Assembly (NCBI GenBank): GCA_965220535.1
Contig: OZ244833.1
Location: 2,294,001 to 2,358,000, forward strand
Length of the DNA stretch: 64,000 nucleotides
Reading direction: 5' to 3'
DNA from: HK1 sp965220535
GTDB lineage: Bacteria; Pseudomonadota; Gammaproteobacteria; HK1
Below are positions 1-9,197 of the stretch, piece after piece. The notes under the pieces were generated by a model. The model ran no database searches and was not told where the DNA came from. It was given only the letters and a program-made list of their open reading frames with translations. A program made the translations under genes and the position numbers. How positions within the stretch are numbered: position 1 is the stretch's first letter; every line of letters starts with the position of its first letter.

Positions 1-276
1 ACCGCGGGGGATACGTACCCGTTCTCCGGCGATCTCGGCGCCGGCTTCGCGCCAGAGCTCGAGGGCCTGCGGATCGTCGCGGAACTCGACGCCGACCTCT
101 TCCAAGATCGTGTCCGCATTATGCTCGATAAGGTCAAGCTCCTCGGGCGACAACACATCGTAAACCGGTATCCGGCGCGTAATGAAGGCGGCCTCGGGTG
201 CGGGCGTCGCGCTTCTGGCAGCCTTCCTCGCCTCGCGCCCCCCGCTTCGGGTTCGCCCTCGTCTTTCGCTGCTCAT
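1..276 (-). CDS. Trimethylamine methyltransferase (MttB) family protein, N-terminal part, cut by window edge
   Basis: Only the first 92 codons are present; the gene continues beyond the left edge. The start is the ATG at 276-274. A basic Arg/Ser-rich leader of about 25 residues is followed by a segment beginning AFITRRIPVYDVLSPEEL, then DLIEHNADTILEEVGVEFRD, which is the N-terminal helical block typical of MttB-family methyltransferases. Family members transfer a methyl group from quaternary or tertiary amines (trimethylamine, glycine betaine and relatives) to a corrinoid protein. Whether this copy carries pyrrolysine cannot be judged because the rest is missing. It diverges from the dimethylglycine dehydrogenase gene at 860, which fits methylamine or betaine catabolism. 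A second, complete family member lies at 36750. Confidence 0.85.
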   Translation of the reverse strand, partial: MSSERRGRTRSGGREARKAARSATPAPEAAFITRRIPVYDVLSPEELDLIEHNADTILEEVGVEFRDDPQALELWREAGAEIAGERVRIPRG

Positions 277-859
277 GCGATGACCTCGCTCTTGTCATGG
301 TGAGATAACTTTCGTTTCATGAATGCGGCTTTTCGGTTCTCGTTCTTTTGTCAACGCGCATAACAAGTCGTCGAAGGGATCGATTATCGGCGGGTTTTGC
401 TTGCCGGGACTCGAGTCGTGTCGTGGACGGTCAATATCGTCGAAACGCTCGTCCCCGAGGGTTTCGATGATCCGGGGATCGGCGATCGCATCGCTTCGTC
501 GATGCGCTGTCGTTCGATCGCTTGCGGGGGCCGCCGATGATATTCGCATCTTCGAATCTTGCAACGATGTCGAAGGCGCGAAGGGAGTCGTTTCTTGCGT
601 GCCATGAAAGCGAAAATGCTTCCGGCCATCAAGTCGGCGATGCACCCGGTGACAGTGTCGACGGGTCGTGTGATCGATGCCGATCTCGGAGGAGTCGATA
701 TCCCTCGCGGGCCATTCGCTCCGATTTTCGCTCCGATTTTTTTCGATACGATTTCGGCTAAATTATCACCTCCATAGACCGAAAATGTCGTTTTGTGCAA
801 GGCGCGATATCAGGCGCGATATCTCGTACCCGCAATCAATCAATCAAGAGTGACTCACG
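277..859. other. Intergenic region between divergent genes, no gene recognised
   Basis: About 580 bases separating the divergent MttB-family and dimethylglycine dehydrogenase genes. Open frames exist on both strands but none has a recognisable product or convincing ribosome site. Near its right end it holds a short repeated GCTCCGATTTT segment (about 718-742) and an exact tandem 12-mer AGGCGCGATATC at 800-823. Promoters for both flanking genes must lie here, but I cannot place them confidently. No glycine or SAM riboswitch pattern was recognised. Confidence 0.5.
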
Positions 860-3295
860 ATGAAAACGCATGCTCGCGCAGTGGTGATCGGCGGTGGGGT
901 GGTAGGGGTCGGCACTTTATACCACCTCGCCGAAAAAGGCTGGTCGGATGTGATGTTGTTGGAGCGCAAGGAGCTGACTTCCGGCTCCACCTGGCATGCC
1001 GCCGGATTGTTGCCCTTGTTCAATATGAGTTATTCGGTGGGGCAGATCCACAAATACTCGGTGGAACTCTATCACCGGCTGGCACAGCAGACCGGTCAGG
1101 ACGTCGGCTTGCGCCCGGTCGGCAATATCCGTTTGGCGACGACGAAAGACCGAATGGACGAATATCGTCAGTATGCGGGCGTGGCCCGCACCATCGGGGT
1201 GGATGTGCGCTTTTTGGAGCCCGATGAGGTCAAGGAGGCTTGGCCGCTGTGCAATACGCAGGGATTGGTCGGGGCGATCCGCCACCCCGGGGACGGCTAT
1301 GTGCAGCCGGCGGATTTGACCCAAGCGATGGCCGCCGGGGCGCGCGCCGGGGGAGCGGAGATCCATCGCAATGTCGAGGTCACCGCCATTTCTCGGACCC
1401 CCGGGGGCGAGTGGCGCCTCGATACGACGGCGGGAGCGGTCGTTTGCGAGCATGTCATCGCCGCCACCGGGAATTTCGCCCGGCGAACGGGGGCGATGGT
1501 CGGCCTGTCGATCCCCGTCATTCCGGTGCAGCACCAGTACATCGTCACCGAAGCGCACCGGGAGATCGTGGCGCGACACGAGCAGGGCTTGTTCGAGATG
1601 GGGGTTTTGCGCGATTCCGAGGGCTCTTGGTATATGCGCGAGGAGCGGGGCGGCTTGCTTTTAGGGCCCTACGAGCGAGGCGCGCCCGCTTGTTATGTCG
1701 ACGGCCCCGCCGAGGATTGCGAGTACGAGCTCTTCCAAGAGGATCTCGAGCGTCTTGCGCCTCATATCGAATCCGCCATCCACCGGGTGCCCGCTTTCGG
1801 CGAGGTCGGGGTCAAGAATATCTACAACGGGGCGATTTGCTATACGCCGGATGGCAGTCCGATCATCGGTCCGGCTTGGGGGCTCGATAATTTCTGGCTC
1901 AACGAGGGGCATAGCTTCGGGATCACCGCCGCCGGCGGCGCGGGATTTCAGCTCGCGGAGTGGATCGTCGAGGGCCGGCCCACCATCGACATGATGGGAG
2001 TCGATCCGCGTCGCTTCGGCGATTATGCGACCCGCGCCTATCTGATCAAGAAGAACGAGGAGGCTTACGCCAACGTTTTCACGGTCCACTATCCGGATGA
2101 AGAGCGCCCCGCCGCTCGACCCTTGCGCACATCCGCCTGCCATGATCGACTCCGAGAATTGGGAGCGGTATTCGGCCAGAAATTCGGTTGGGAGCGGGCC
2201 AACTGGTTCGCCCCGCCCGGGGTCGAAGCGGTCGACGACTGGTCGTTTCGTCGTTCGCGTTGGTTCGAGCACGTAGGAAAAGAGTGTCGCCACGTCGCCG
2301 AGAGGGTCGGCATATTGGATATGAGCGCCTTCGCCAAATGTCGGATCGCCGGCCCCGGGGCCAAAGACTTCCTCGATTTCCTGGTGGCCAATCGCATTCC
2401 CGCTCGCAGCGGACCGGTTCGCCTCGTCCACTCCCTCGATCCCAGTGGCGGAGTGCATTCGGAGTTCACCCTATGGCGCGAGAGCGAAGAGAGTTTTTAT
2501 CTCGTTTCGGCCGGCGCCCTCCAACGGCTCGATCACGATTGGATCCGGCGTCACCTTCCACGGGACGGCTCGGTATCTTTCGAAGATATCACCGCTCGGC
2601 TCGGGGTTTTTGTGATAGCGGGGCCCCGATCCCGTGATTTATTGGCCATCGTTTCGGATGCGGATCTTTCCAATGCCGCTTTTCCCTGGCTGAGCGGTCG
2701 CCGGATCGATATCGGATTGGCATCGTGTCTCGCTTTGCGGGTCAACTATGTCGGCGAGCTCGGTTGGGAGCTGCACCATCCGATCGAGTGCCAGAACCAT
2801 ATCTTCGACACCCTGATGGAAGCGGGGCGCGATTTGGAACTCGCCCCTTTCGGCATTCGGGCCATGGATTCGATGCGTTTCGAGAAATCCTACCGGATGG
2901 TGGGTACGGAGCTCTCGATCGAATACGCGGCCTTGGAGTCGGGTTTGGATCGTTTCGTCTTACTCGACAAAGGGGATTTCTTGGGTCGCGAGGCGTTGCG
3001 GCGATGGCAGGAGCGGGGCTTTGCCAATCGCTTGGTCACCTTGGAGGTGCATGAAACGAGCGATGCGGATGCCGTGGGCAGCAATCCGATCTTTGCCGAC
3101 GGCGAGCTGGTGGGGCGGGCAACGGGTGGCGGCTATGGCTTTCGCGTCGAGAAATCCCTTGCTTTGGCGATGGTTCGTCCCGATTGCGCGGCGCTCGGCA
3201 CGCAACTGACAATGGATATCTTGGGCAGCTCTCATCCCGTGAGCGTGATCGACGAGTCCCCTTGGGATCCGGATAACGAAAGACCGCGGAGCTAG
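860..3295 (+). CDS. Dimethylglycine/sarcosine dehydrogenase-like flavoprotein with folate-binding GcvT domain
   Basis: 811 residues. The N-terminal half is a DAO-type FAD domain: the dinucleotide motif GGGVVGVGT at residues 11-19, then SGSTWHAAGL at 41-50, where H46 corresponds to the histidine that binds FAD covalently in dimethylglycine and sarcosine dehydrogenases. From about residue 430 there is a GcvT-like aminomethyltransferase domain (REALRRW and a C-terminal GRATGGGYG segment). The family oxidatively demethylates dimethylglycine or sarcosine and passes the one-carbon unit to tetrahydrofolate. Length and architecture match the 800-870 residue family. The product faces an MttB-family gene, suggesting betaine to dimethylglycine to sarcosine breakdown. 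Which of the two substrates it prefers cannot be read from sequence. Confidence 0.88.
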   Translation: MKTHARAVVIGGGVVGVGTLYHLAEKGWSDVMLLERKELTSGSTWHAAGLLPLFNMSYSVGQIHKYSVELYHRLAQQTGQDVGLRPVGNIRLATTKDRMDEYRQYAGVARTIGVDVRFLEPDEVKEAWPLCNTQGLVGAIRHPGDGYVQPADLTQAMAAGARAGGAEIHRNVEVTAISRTPGGEWRLDTTAGAVVCEHVIAATGNFARRTGAMVGLSIPVIPVQHQYIVTEAHREIVARHEQGLFEMGVLRDSEGSWYMREERGGLLLGPYERGAPACYVDGPAEDCEYELFQEDLERLAPHIESAIHRVPAFGEVGVKNIYNGAICYTPDGSPIIGPAWGLDNFWLNEGHSFGITAAGGAGFQLAEWIVEGRPTIDMMGVDPRRFGDYATRAYLIKKNEEAYANVFTVHYPDEERPAARPLRTSACHDRLRELGAVFGQKFGWERANWFAPPGVEAVDDWSFRRSRWFEHVGKECRHVAERVGILDMSAFAKCRIAGPGAKDFLDFLVANRIPARSGPVRLVHSLDPSGGVHSEFTLWRESEESFYLVSAGALQRLDHDWIRRHLPRDGSVSFEDITARLGVFVIAGPRSRDLLAIVSDADLSNAAFPWLSGRRIDIGLASCLALRVNYVGELGWELHHPIECQNHIFDTLMEAGRDLELAPFGIRAMDSMRFEKSYRMVGTELSIEYAALESGLDRFVLLDKGDFLGREALRRWQERGFANRLVTLEVHETSDADAVGSNPIFADGELVGRATGGGYGFRVEKSLALAMVRPDCAALGTQLTMDILGSSHPVSVIDESPWDPDNERPRS

Positions 3296-3350
3296 GCGCT
3301 AGGCAAGAGCGAGTTCGTTCCCCATCGCTTTTCGGCCATCGATTTTTTCG

Positions 3351-3379
3351 AAGGGCTCGGGCTTTTCATGCCCTTTTTT
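3351..3379 (+). terminator. Possible rho-independent terminator of the dimethylglycine dehydrogenase gene
   Basis: AAGGGC at 3351-3356 pairs with GCCCTT at 3370-3375 around a 13-base loop and runs into six T residues at 3374-3379. The stem is short, and the site abuts the stop codon of the convergent gene. Confidence 0.45.
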
Positions 3380-5094
3380 CAGCGCCCCTCGTTGCCGAAG
3401 CCGTCGTCGACCATCACCTCGATCAGGGTGGGAGCGGATCGTTCGAGGGATGCTTGTATCGCCGGGCCGATCTCGTCGGCATCCTCGATACGCCGGGCAT
3501 CGACCCCCATCGATCGAGCCAAAGCCGTGAAATCGATGGAGGGGTTCTTGAACTCCATCCCCGTATAGTCCTCGACGCGATGGAAAGCCCGCAATCGCTC
3601 CTTGATGATTCGATAGCCGCCGTTATTGACGATGATATAAACGATCGGAAGAGCGGCGTTGGCGGCGGTCCACAGGGCTTGGATGCTGTACATCGCGCTG
3701 CCGTCGCCGATGATCGCGACCACCGGTCTTTGCGGTAGCGCGAGTTTGATGCCCACCGCTCCCGCCATCGCAAAGCCGATGCCGCCGCTGGCGAGACCGA
3801 AATAGCATTTCGGGTCGCGAAAAGGGTAAAGCGCCGGGAGCGAATAGGTGCTGACGAGCCCTTCGTCGACGACCACCGCGTCCTCGGGCAAGGCTTCGAT
3901 CACCCGCAGGACCATCAGTTCCGCCGCCATCGGTTTTCGCCCTCGGCGGACTTTGGCCCGCTCGATCACGCTCGGGCGCTGCGCACTCCAGTTCGACGAT
4001 GCCAAGCGCGCGATGCGCAAGCGGGCATGCTCCTTTCCCTCGGCTCCGAGTCTTTTTTCCAACCGGGGAGCCAAGGCCCTTAGGCTTTCTTTGATATCGG
4101 CCCGAAGGGCGATTTCCGCGGGATAGTTTTTCCCCATCTCCCGATCGTGCTGTCCCAACTGCACCAGCGCCATGCCCTCGGGCATCGGGTCCACCGGGCT
4201 ATGCACCGACATGCGCAGCACATCCGATCCGATGCAGAAGATCAGATCGTAGGCCTCCAAGATATCGCGGACGGCGCGTTGATCGCGGCGCAAGGCCCCC
4301 ATGAATGCCGGATGCGACGAGGGGAAATGGGCCCCGTGGACGACGGTCTGCTGGTAGACCGGGGCGCCGAGCAGTTCCACGATGGCCGCGGCTTCGGCGA
4401 AAGCGTCGGCAAGAGCGATCTCGTGTCCGGCGATCACCAGCGGTCGTTTCGCCCGCAGCAATCGTTCGCAGAGACGATCCAAGGCCTCGTCGGCCGGACG
4501 CGAGACGGCATCCACCCTGGTGGGATGACCGAGATCGCTTGCTCCTTCCTCGTTGAGAATATCCCCGGGCAGGGAGATGAATACCGGTCCCGTCGGCGGG
4601 GTCAGGGCGATTTTGGCGGCCCGCCGCATGATTCGCGGCAGATCTTCCAAGCGAGTGACCTCCACCGCCCACTTGACCAAGGGGGTGGCGATCGGCACCA
4701 ATGGATCGTAAAGAAGGGGTTCGGTCAAACCGTGCCCTTGTTCTTGCTGCCCGGCGGTGACGATGATCGGCGAGCCGATCCACTTCGCGTTATAGAGCGA
4801 ACCCATCGCGTTGCCGAGCCCCGGGGCGACATGCACATTGCAGGCGCTCAGCTCCCCCGAGGCCCGCGAATAGCCATCGGCCATCGCCACCACCAGTGAT
4901 TCCTGCAAGGCCATGACATAGCGGATAGAGGGATTTTCCGGCAAGGCCGCCATGATCGGCAGTTCGGTGGTGCCGGGATTGCCGAATAGATGACGGATCC
5001 CTTCGCTTTCGAGCAAACGAAGGAAGGCCTCGCGCCCGAAGAGGCGGTTGCCGACGACGCTCTCGGGACCGGCGGGCGGATCGTCGGTGTTCAT
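3379..5094 (-). CDS. Benzoylformate decarboxylase-like thiamine diphosphate enzyme
   Basis: 571 residues from the ATG at 5094, chosen because it overlaps the stop of the upstream HisC-like gene by the four bases ATGA. It has the three-domain layout of ThDP decarboxylases/acetolactate synthases: GNPGTTELP at 38-46, the cofactor-activating glutamate in ALQES (E65), NVHVAPGLGNAMG with H88 in the place of the benzoylformate decarboxylase active-site histidine, VTAGQQ, and a C-terminal GDGSAMYS...NNGG cofactor motif. It should decarboxylate a 2-keto acid. Coupling to an aminotransferase suggests the keto acid comes from transamination of an amino acid. Aromatic 2-keto acids or sulfopyruvate are both conceivable; sequence alone does not decide. 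Confidence 0.85.
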   Translation of the reverse strand: MNTDDPPAGPESVVGNRLFGREAFLRLLESEGIRHLFGNPGTTELPIMAALPENPSIRYVMALQESLVVAMADGYSRASGELSACNVHVAPGLGNAMGSLYNAKWIGSPIIVTAGQQEQGHGLTEPLLYDPLVPIATPLVKWAVEVTRLEDLPRIMRRAAKIALTPPTGPVFISLPGDILNEEGASDLGHPTRVDAVSRPADEALDRLCERLLRAKRPLVIAGHEIALADAFAEAAAIVELLGAPVYQQTVVHGAHFPSSHPAFMGALRRDQRAVRDILEAYDLIFCIGSDVLRMSVHSPVDPMPEGMALVQLGQHDREMGKNYPAEIALRADIKESLRALAPRLEKRLGAEGKEHARLRIARLASSNWSAQRPSVIERAKVRRGRKPMAAELMVLRVIEALPEDAVVVDEGLVSTYSLPALYPFRDPKCYFGLASGGIGFAMAGAVGIKLALPQRPVVAIIGDGSAMYSIQALWTAANAALPIVYIIVNNGGYRIIKERLRAFHRVEDYTGMEFKNPSIDFTALARSMGVDARRIEDADEIGPAIQASLERSAPTLIEVMVDDGFGNEGR

Positions 5095-6224
5095 TTTTCG
5101 TATTCTTTGTCGAGCGTGCGCAAGGCCCGGACCAAAGCGTCGCCGTGCTCCGCCCGGCCGATCGAAATCCGGATGCAGTTTTCGAGCCCCGGGGTGTCGT
5201 AATGACGCACGAGGATCCCCCGCTCCTCCAGCGCGCGCTTGAGCTCCCCGGCCCTCCCGTTCCGCACTCGGCAGAGGATGAAATTCGCCTGCGAGCCTAA
5301 GACCACCTCCAAGGCGTCGATTTCGCGCAGCATCCTCGAAAGGCGCTCGCGCTCCATTTTGATACGCTCGACGACGGCTTCGATCTCGTCGATATGACGC
5401 AAGCTCGCAAGCCCCGCCGCATTCGCGGCGACGCTTAGGTTGTAGGGCTGTTTGAATTTCCACAATTCCGGCATCAGCCAAGTCGGAAAAATGCCGTAGC
5501 CGAGGCGAAGGCCGGCGATCCCCGCCGCTTTGCTGAAAGTGCGCAGGACCACGAGGTTGTCGCGTTCGAGCACGGTTTTCGCCCGGCTCGAATGATCCGC
5601 GAACTCCACATAAGCCTCGTCGAGCACCACGATGATCGGGAGCGCGAGGACCCGCTCCAAGCTCTCATCGTCAAGCCAATGACCGGAGGGGTTGTTGGGC
5701 GAGGCGAGGAAAAGAAGTTTGGTTCGCGGGGATTTTGCCGCGCGCATGATCCCCTCGATATCCGGCGAGAAGTCCTCCGAGCGCCGGATATCGACCACCT
5801 CCGCTCCGGCAAGATGGGCATCGAAACGATACATGCCGAAAGTCGGCGGGGCGTTGATCACCCGATCGCCGGGGGAGAGGAAAAGGCGGCATAGATAATC
5901 GATCAGTTCGTCCGCACCTTGTCCGGCGAGGATATGCTCGGCGGGAAGGTGCAAAAACTCGGCCAATGCAACGCGCAGATGCGATTGATCGGGATCGGGA
6001 TAACGATGCAGACCGGAGCATCGGGCCAAGGCCTCGTGCACTGCCGGCAGCGGCCCGTAGGGGTTCTCGTTCGCGTCCAGCTTGATGAGATCATCGACGG
6101 GAATGCCGAGCCGCTCGCTCAAAACCTCCGAAGGATGGATCGGAATATATTCTTCGAGCCGCGCCAGATGCGGATTGAGCAGGCGACGCAATTCGGGCTT
6201 GGCGGGGTTCGAGGCAGAAGGCAT
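5091..6224 (-). CDS. HisC-like class I/II aminotransferase
   Basis: 377 residues using the ATG at 6224; the frame stays open upstream but that part is a low-complexity repeat. Fold-type I PLP motifs are LDANENPYGP near the N terminus, AGQGADELIDYL, ASPNNPSGHW, the cofactor-binding aspartate in VVLDEAYVEF, and the Schiff-base lysine in RTFSKAAGIAGLRLGYG. It resembles histidinol-phosphate aminotransferase, but no other his gene is nearby and a second HisC-like gene lies at 24700, so a catabolic or aromatic amino acid role is more likely. It is the first gene of a coupled pair with the decarboxylase-like gene (ATGA overlap). No strong Shine-Dalgarno precedes the start. Confidence 0.82.
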   Translation of the reverse strand: MPSASNPAKPELRRLLNPHLARLEEYIPIHPSEVLSERLGIPVDDLIKLDANENPYGPLPAVHEALARCSGLHRYPDPDQSHLRVALAEFLHLPAEHILAGQGADELIDYLCRLFLSPGDRVINAPPTFGMYRFDAHLAGAEVVDIRRSEDFSPDIEGIMRAAKSPRTKLLFLASPNNPSGHWLDDESLERVLALPIIVVLDEAYVEFADHSSRAKTVLERDNLVVLRTFSKAAGIAGLRLGYGIFPTWLMPELWKFKQPYNLSVAANAAGLASLRHIDEIEAVVERIKMERERLSRMLREIDALEVVLGSQANFILCRVRNGRAGELKRALEERGILVRHYDTPGLENCIRISIGRAEHGDALVRALRTLDKEYEK

Positions 6225-6248
6225 GGCTTCGAGGCGGCGTGGGCGATC

Positions 6249-6284
6249 GTCGAGAAAGAGGTCGAGAAAGAGGTCGAGAAAAAG
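6249..6284. repeat. Tandem 12-bp repeat, three copies, upstream of the HisC-like gene
   Basis: Two exact copies of GTCGAGAAAGAG and a third with one change lie just outside the chosen start of the HisC-like gene. Read on the minus strand they would encode a LDLF-type repeat if translation began further upstream, which is the reason for rejecting the longer reading frame. Confidence 0.8.
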
Positions 6285-6671
6285 GAGGCGGTTTCGGGGG
6301 CCGCGAGACCTAAGCCTTTGCGAGCCTCCGTCGCGGTAAAAAGACAAAAGACATTAAAGCCACCGCGCGGCGTTCGCGATTTCGATGCGCGATTTCGATG
6401 CAAAATCCGATGCAAATTTCGATGCGAATTTCGATGCCAAGGTGAAGGATAATCCTTCGATCACCTTTGCGAAGACCGCCGCAGGAAGGGCCGAAGGAAG
6501 GATCGATTTCGCTCGTCCCTTGCCGATGGTATCCGATGGTATCCGATAGGGAAGCCCCTCGTTTCGACGCAATCCGAAATCGAGCCGAGCGATGCATGAC
6601 GCATCGAAACCGCGAAGCTAAGATAGACTTTTCTTTTGGCTTTTTTCCCTCGCCCCAAGGAGATTTCGAAG
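6285..6671. other. Intergenic region with degenerate TTCGATGC repeats
   Basis: Separates the divergent HisC-like and class III aminotransferase genes. From 6376 to 6438 the motif TTTCGATGC recurs with small changes in four or five copies, and CGATGGTATC is exactly doubled at 6524-6543. No gene was recognised. Confidence 0.6.
6596..6624 (+). promoter_or_regulatory. Candidate sigma70-type promoter for the class III aminotransferase gene
   Basis: ATGACG (6596-6601) and TAAGAT (6619-6624) are separated by 17 bases and lie about 48 bases before the start codon. Each hexamer matches consensus only partly, so this is a visual candidate. Confidence 0.3.
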
Positions 6672-8075
6672 ATGTCCGACATGTCGACTCCCGCCACCGC
6701 CAACTCCCCTCACTCTCGTGATATCGCTTCGATCATGCACGGGATGACGAACCTCGTCCGGCACGAGCAGGAGGGGCCGTTGATCCTCGACGAAGGGCAC
6801 GGGATCTTCGTCAAGGATATCGAAGGCAACGAATATATCGAGGGGATGGCCGGGCTTTGGTGCACCTCCTTGGGCTTCGACAACCGACGGTTGATCGATG
6901 CCGCCGTGAAGCAGATGCGCCGGCTGCCGACCTATCACACCTTTTTTCATCGCTCGAATATGCCCGCGATCGATCTGGCCGAGAGGCTGCTTGCGCTCGC
7001 GCCGGTGCCGATGGGGCGGGTGTGGTTCGCCAACTCCGGCTCCGAAGCCAATGACCATGCGGTGAAATTCGTTTGGTATTACAACAACGCTCGCGGGCGG
7101 CCGGAGAAGAAAAAGATCATCGCCCGGCAGCATGGATACCACGGGATCGCGGTGTCCTCGGGCTCGCTCACCGGCTTGCCCGCGATGCACAAGGGTTTCG
7201 ACTTGCCGATCCCCAATATCCTTCATACCGGCAGCCACCACCATTACCGCTTCGGTCGGCCGGGTGAGAGCGAGGAGGAGTTTTCCGCCCGCCGGGCGGA
7301 AGAGCTCGAGCAGCTGATCCTCGCCGAAGGACCGGAGACGGTCGCCGCTTTCATCGCCGAGCCGGTCATGGGGGCGGGGGGTGCGATCATCCCGCCTCGG
7401 GCTTATTTTCAGAAGATCCAGGCGGTATTGAAGAAATACGATGTGTTGATGATCGCCGATGAAGTGATCACCGGATTCTTTCGCACGGGCAATCGCTTTG
7501 CCTGTGAGACTTACGATATCAAGCCGGATATGTTGATCATGGCCAAGCAGCTCTCCTCCGCCTACCTCCCGATTTCGGCGGTGATGCTAAGCGAGGAGAT
7601 CTACGAAGCGATTCGCGATTTATCCGGCGAGCACGGTGTTCTCGGCACCGGCTTTACCTATTCCGGTCATCCGGTTCCCGCCGCCGTCGCTTTGGAAACG
7701 CTCAATATCTATGACGAGATGGATATCGGCAGCCACGTGCGCAAGGTATCGCAACTGGCGCAGCAGCGTCTTCGTGCCTTGGGAGAACACCCGGTGGTCG
7801 GCGAGGCCTCCGGAGTGGGGTTGATCGGCTCGGTGGAACTCGTCGTGAACCGGGAGACGAAGGAGCCTTTTCAAACCGCCTTCGCTCCTTGGATCAACGA
7901 TGCCTGCATCCGCCGGGGGTTGATCTTGCGCTCTTGTATCAGCGGCGGTTTGCGGGTGGCGTTTTGTCCCCCGCTGATCATCACCGAAAGCGAACTCGAC
8001 ATGCTCTTCGATCGCTGGCAGCTCGCCTTGGACGATGCTTTGGAACACGCTCACAAAGAAGGATGGATGTCATGA
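6672..8075 (+). CDS. Class III (omega) aminotransferase
   Basis: 467 residues. The start ATG at 6672 is set by a clear AAGGAG at 6657-6662, nine bases upstream. PLP fold-type I class III features are visible: FANSGSEANDHAVK, the aromatic RQHGYHG, FIAEPVMGAGG, the cofactor-ring aspartate in IADEVITGF (D263) and the Schiff-base lysine in MAKQLSSAY (K292). The enzyme should transfer an omega-amino group to pyruvate or a similar acceptor. Family members act on taurine, beta-alanine, putrescine and other amines, and the substrate here is not readable. It overlaps the downstream rhodanese gene by ATGA, so the two are probably cotranslated, hinting at a sulfur-containing amine as substrate (inference). 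Confidence 0.88.
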   Translation: MSDMSTPATANSPHSRDIASIMHGMTNLVRHEQEGPLILDEGHGIFVKDIEGNEYIEGMAGLWCTSLGFDNRRLIDAAVKQMRRLPTYHTFFHRSNMPAIDLAERLLALAPVPMGRVWFANSGSEANDHAVKFVWYYNNARGRPEKKKIIARQHGYHGIAVSSGSLTGLPAMHKGFDLPIPNILHTGSHHHYRFGRPGESEEEFSARRAEELEQLILAEGPETVAAFIAEPVMGAGGAIIPPRAYFQKIQAVLKKYDVLMIADEVITGFFRTGNRFACETYDIKPDMLIMAKQLSSAYLPISAVMLSEEIYEAIRDLSGEHGVLGTGFTYSGHPVPAAVALETLNIYDEMDIGSHVRKVSQLAQQRLRALGEHPVVGEASGVGLIGSVELVVNRETKEPFQTAFAPWINDACIRRGLILRSCISGGLRVAFCPPLIITESELDMLFDRWQLALDDALEHAHKEGWMS

Positions 8076-8914
8076 CGAATTCCTTGTCCCCGGATTCTCT
8101 TCTTCTGACTCCGGACGATCTCGCCGCCCTTTTGGATGGCGGCACGAAGGATGTGGTGGTTTTGGATGTGCGGCGAGGCGAGCATTTCTCCAAAGGGCAT
8201 ATCCCGGGGGCTCGCCATTTCAGTGTCTTCGGGATCAACACCTACGACAGCGATCCCGCGCCCGTTGCCTCGTTCACCAAAATGTGGGCTTTCCAAGTGG
8301 GGCTTGCCGGCATCCGGCGAGAAGATATGGTGGTCGTTTGCGGTGCCCGCAGCGACGATACCGCGGCGCGCGCATTTTGGTTCTTGGAGTATTTAGGACA
8401 TCCGCGAACGGCGTTGCTCGACGGCGGTATCAGGGCTTGGGAAAAATCGGGTCGAGCCCTGACGCAAGATGCCCTCCCTCCCTCTCCCGTGGCCTATCCC
8501 TTCGAGGCCGTCGCATCGAGATGCGCGGGTTGGCGGGATGTTCGCGAGGCCATCGACGACCCGCAAACGGTGATTTTGGATACCCGCAGCGACGAGGAGT
8601 GGTACGGCGAGGACACCCGCGGAACGAAGCGAGGGGGCGCGATCCCCGGTGCCATGCATCGTGAGTGGTCGGAAAATATCGACGACGACGGTCGTCTATC
8701 GAGCGAAGCGGAGCTGCGTTCCGAATACGCAGCGCTTGGCATCACCGCCGACACCCCGGTGATCGCCTACTGCAATACGGGCTATCGCTCGGCCCATACC
8801 TATCTCGCACTGCGCCTGATCGGACATCGCAATGTGCGCAACTACATCTCTTCTTGGCAGGAATGGGGCAATCGCGTCGATGATTGCCCGGTAAGGGTGC
8901 CCGAACGCGAGTGA
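8072..8914 (+). CDS. Two-domain sulfurtransferase (rhodanese family)
   Basis: 280 residues from the ATG at 8072, which overlaps the aminotransferase stop; an in-frame ATG at 8063 is an alternative. Two rhodanese domains are present. The first (about 10-130) contains VLDVRRGEHFSKGHIPGA and an unusual retained cysteine in VVVCGARS (C90). The second (about 155-275) contains ILDTRSDEEW, IPGA and the active-site loop YCNTGYRS with C234. Such enzymes move sulfane sulfur from thiosulfate or 3-mercaptopyruvate to thiol or cyanide acceptors. The loop is closer to the thiosulfate type than to CGSGVT-type mercaptopyruvate enzymes. There is no signal peptide, so it is cytoplasmic. Confidence 0.88.
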   Translation: MTNSLSPDSLLLTPDDLAALLDGGTKDVVVLDVRRGEHFSKGHIPGARHFSVFGINTYDSDPAPVASFTKMWAFQVGLAGIRREDMVVVCGARSDDTAARAFWFLEYLGHPRTALLDGGIRAWEKSGRALTQDALPPSPVAYPFEAVASRCAGWRDVREAIDDPQTVILDTRSDEEWYGEDTRGTKRGGAIPGAMHREWSENIDDDGRLSSEAELRSEYAALGITADTPVIAYCNTGYRSAHTYLALRLIGHRNVRNYISSWQEWGNRVDDCPVRVPERE

Positions 8915-8925
8915 GCGCTCGCTTT
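8907..8925 (+). terminator. Weak terminator-like hairpin after the rhodanese gene
   Basis: GCGAG (8907-8911) can pair with CTCGC (8917-8921 region) and is followed by TTTT. The stem is only five pairs and overlaps the stop codon, so it is a marginal call. Confidence 0.3.
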
Positions 8926-9009
8926 TCGATCGAGGCGATCCGCTCGGCGTCGATGGACAGCGCAAATCGTCGACGGATCGTCCCGATATCCCCGAGCGCT
9001 TCGGAACTT

Positions 9010-9140
9010 CGAGGAGCGCAAAGGGCGAGGCGTTTTCGAAAACCATGCCCTCGGGGTTTGAGACGGCGATCTTCTCCGCGACGGCGACCGCCTTTTCGTC
9101 GATCGGATCGAAAGATCGCTTCGCGTGAGCCGGGGGCTGG
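9010..9140 (+). pseudogene. Relic of a fourth member of the coiled-coil paralogue array (C-terminal part)
   Basis: The run from GAGCGCAAAGGG through CTCGGGG, GACGGCGATC and CTTTTCGTCGATCGG lines up by eye with the 3' end of the third array gene (about 10500-10600: GAGCGCAACAAACAAGCG, CTCGGGG, CGGCGATC, CTTTTCGTTGG). No intact frame remains. It sits directly before the leader of the first intact copy, where an earlier tandem copy would be expected. Confidence 0.5.
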
Positions 9141-9197
9141 GTAGTTCATGTTATTATCGACCGTGGTGAAGCGAACACGGCAGCGGAGAATCGAATC

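Noticed and set aside
295..800. Overlapping frames on both strands in the first intergenic region
   Set aside because: They are Arg/Ser-rich, mutually overlapping, without ribosome sites or family features.
5095..5481. N-terminal extension of the decarboxylase-like gene
   Set aside because: The frame is open but overlaps the HisC-like coding region, and the added residues show no ThDP-family similarity. The ATGA-coupled start at 5094 is better.
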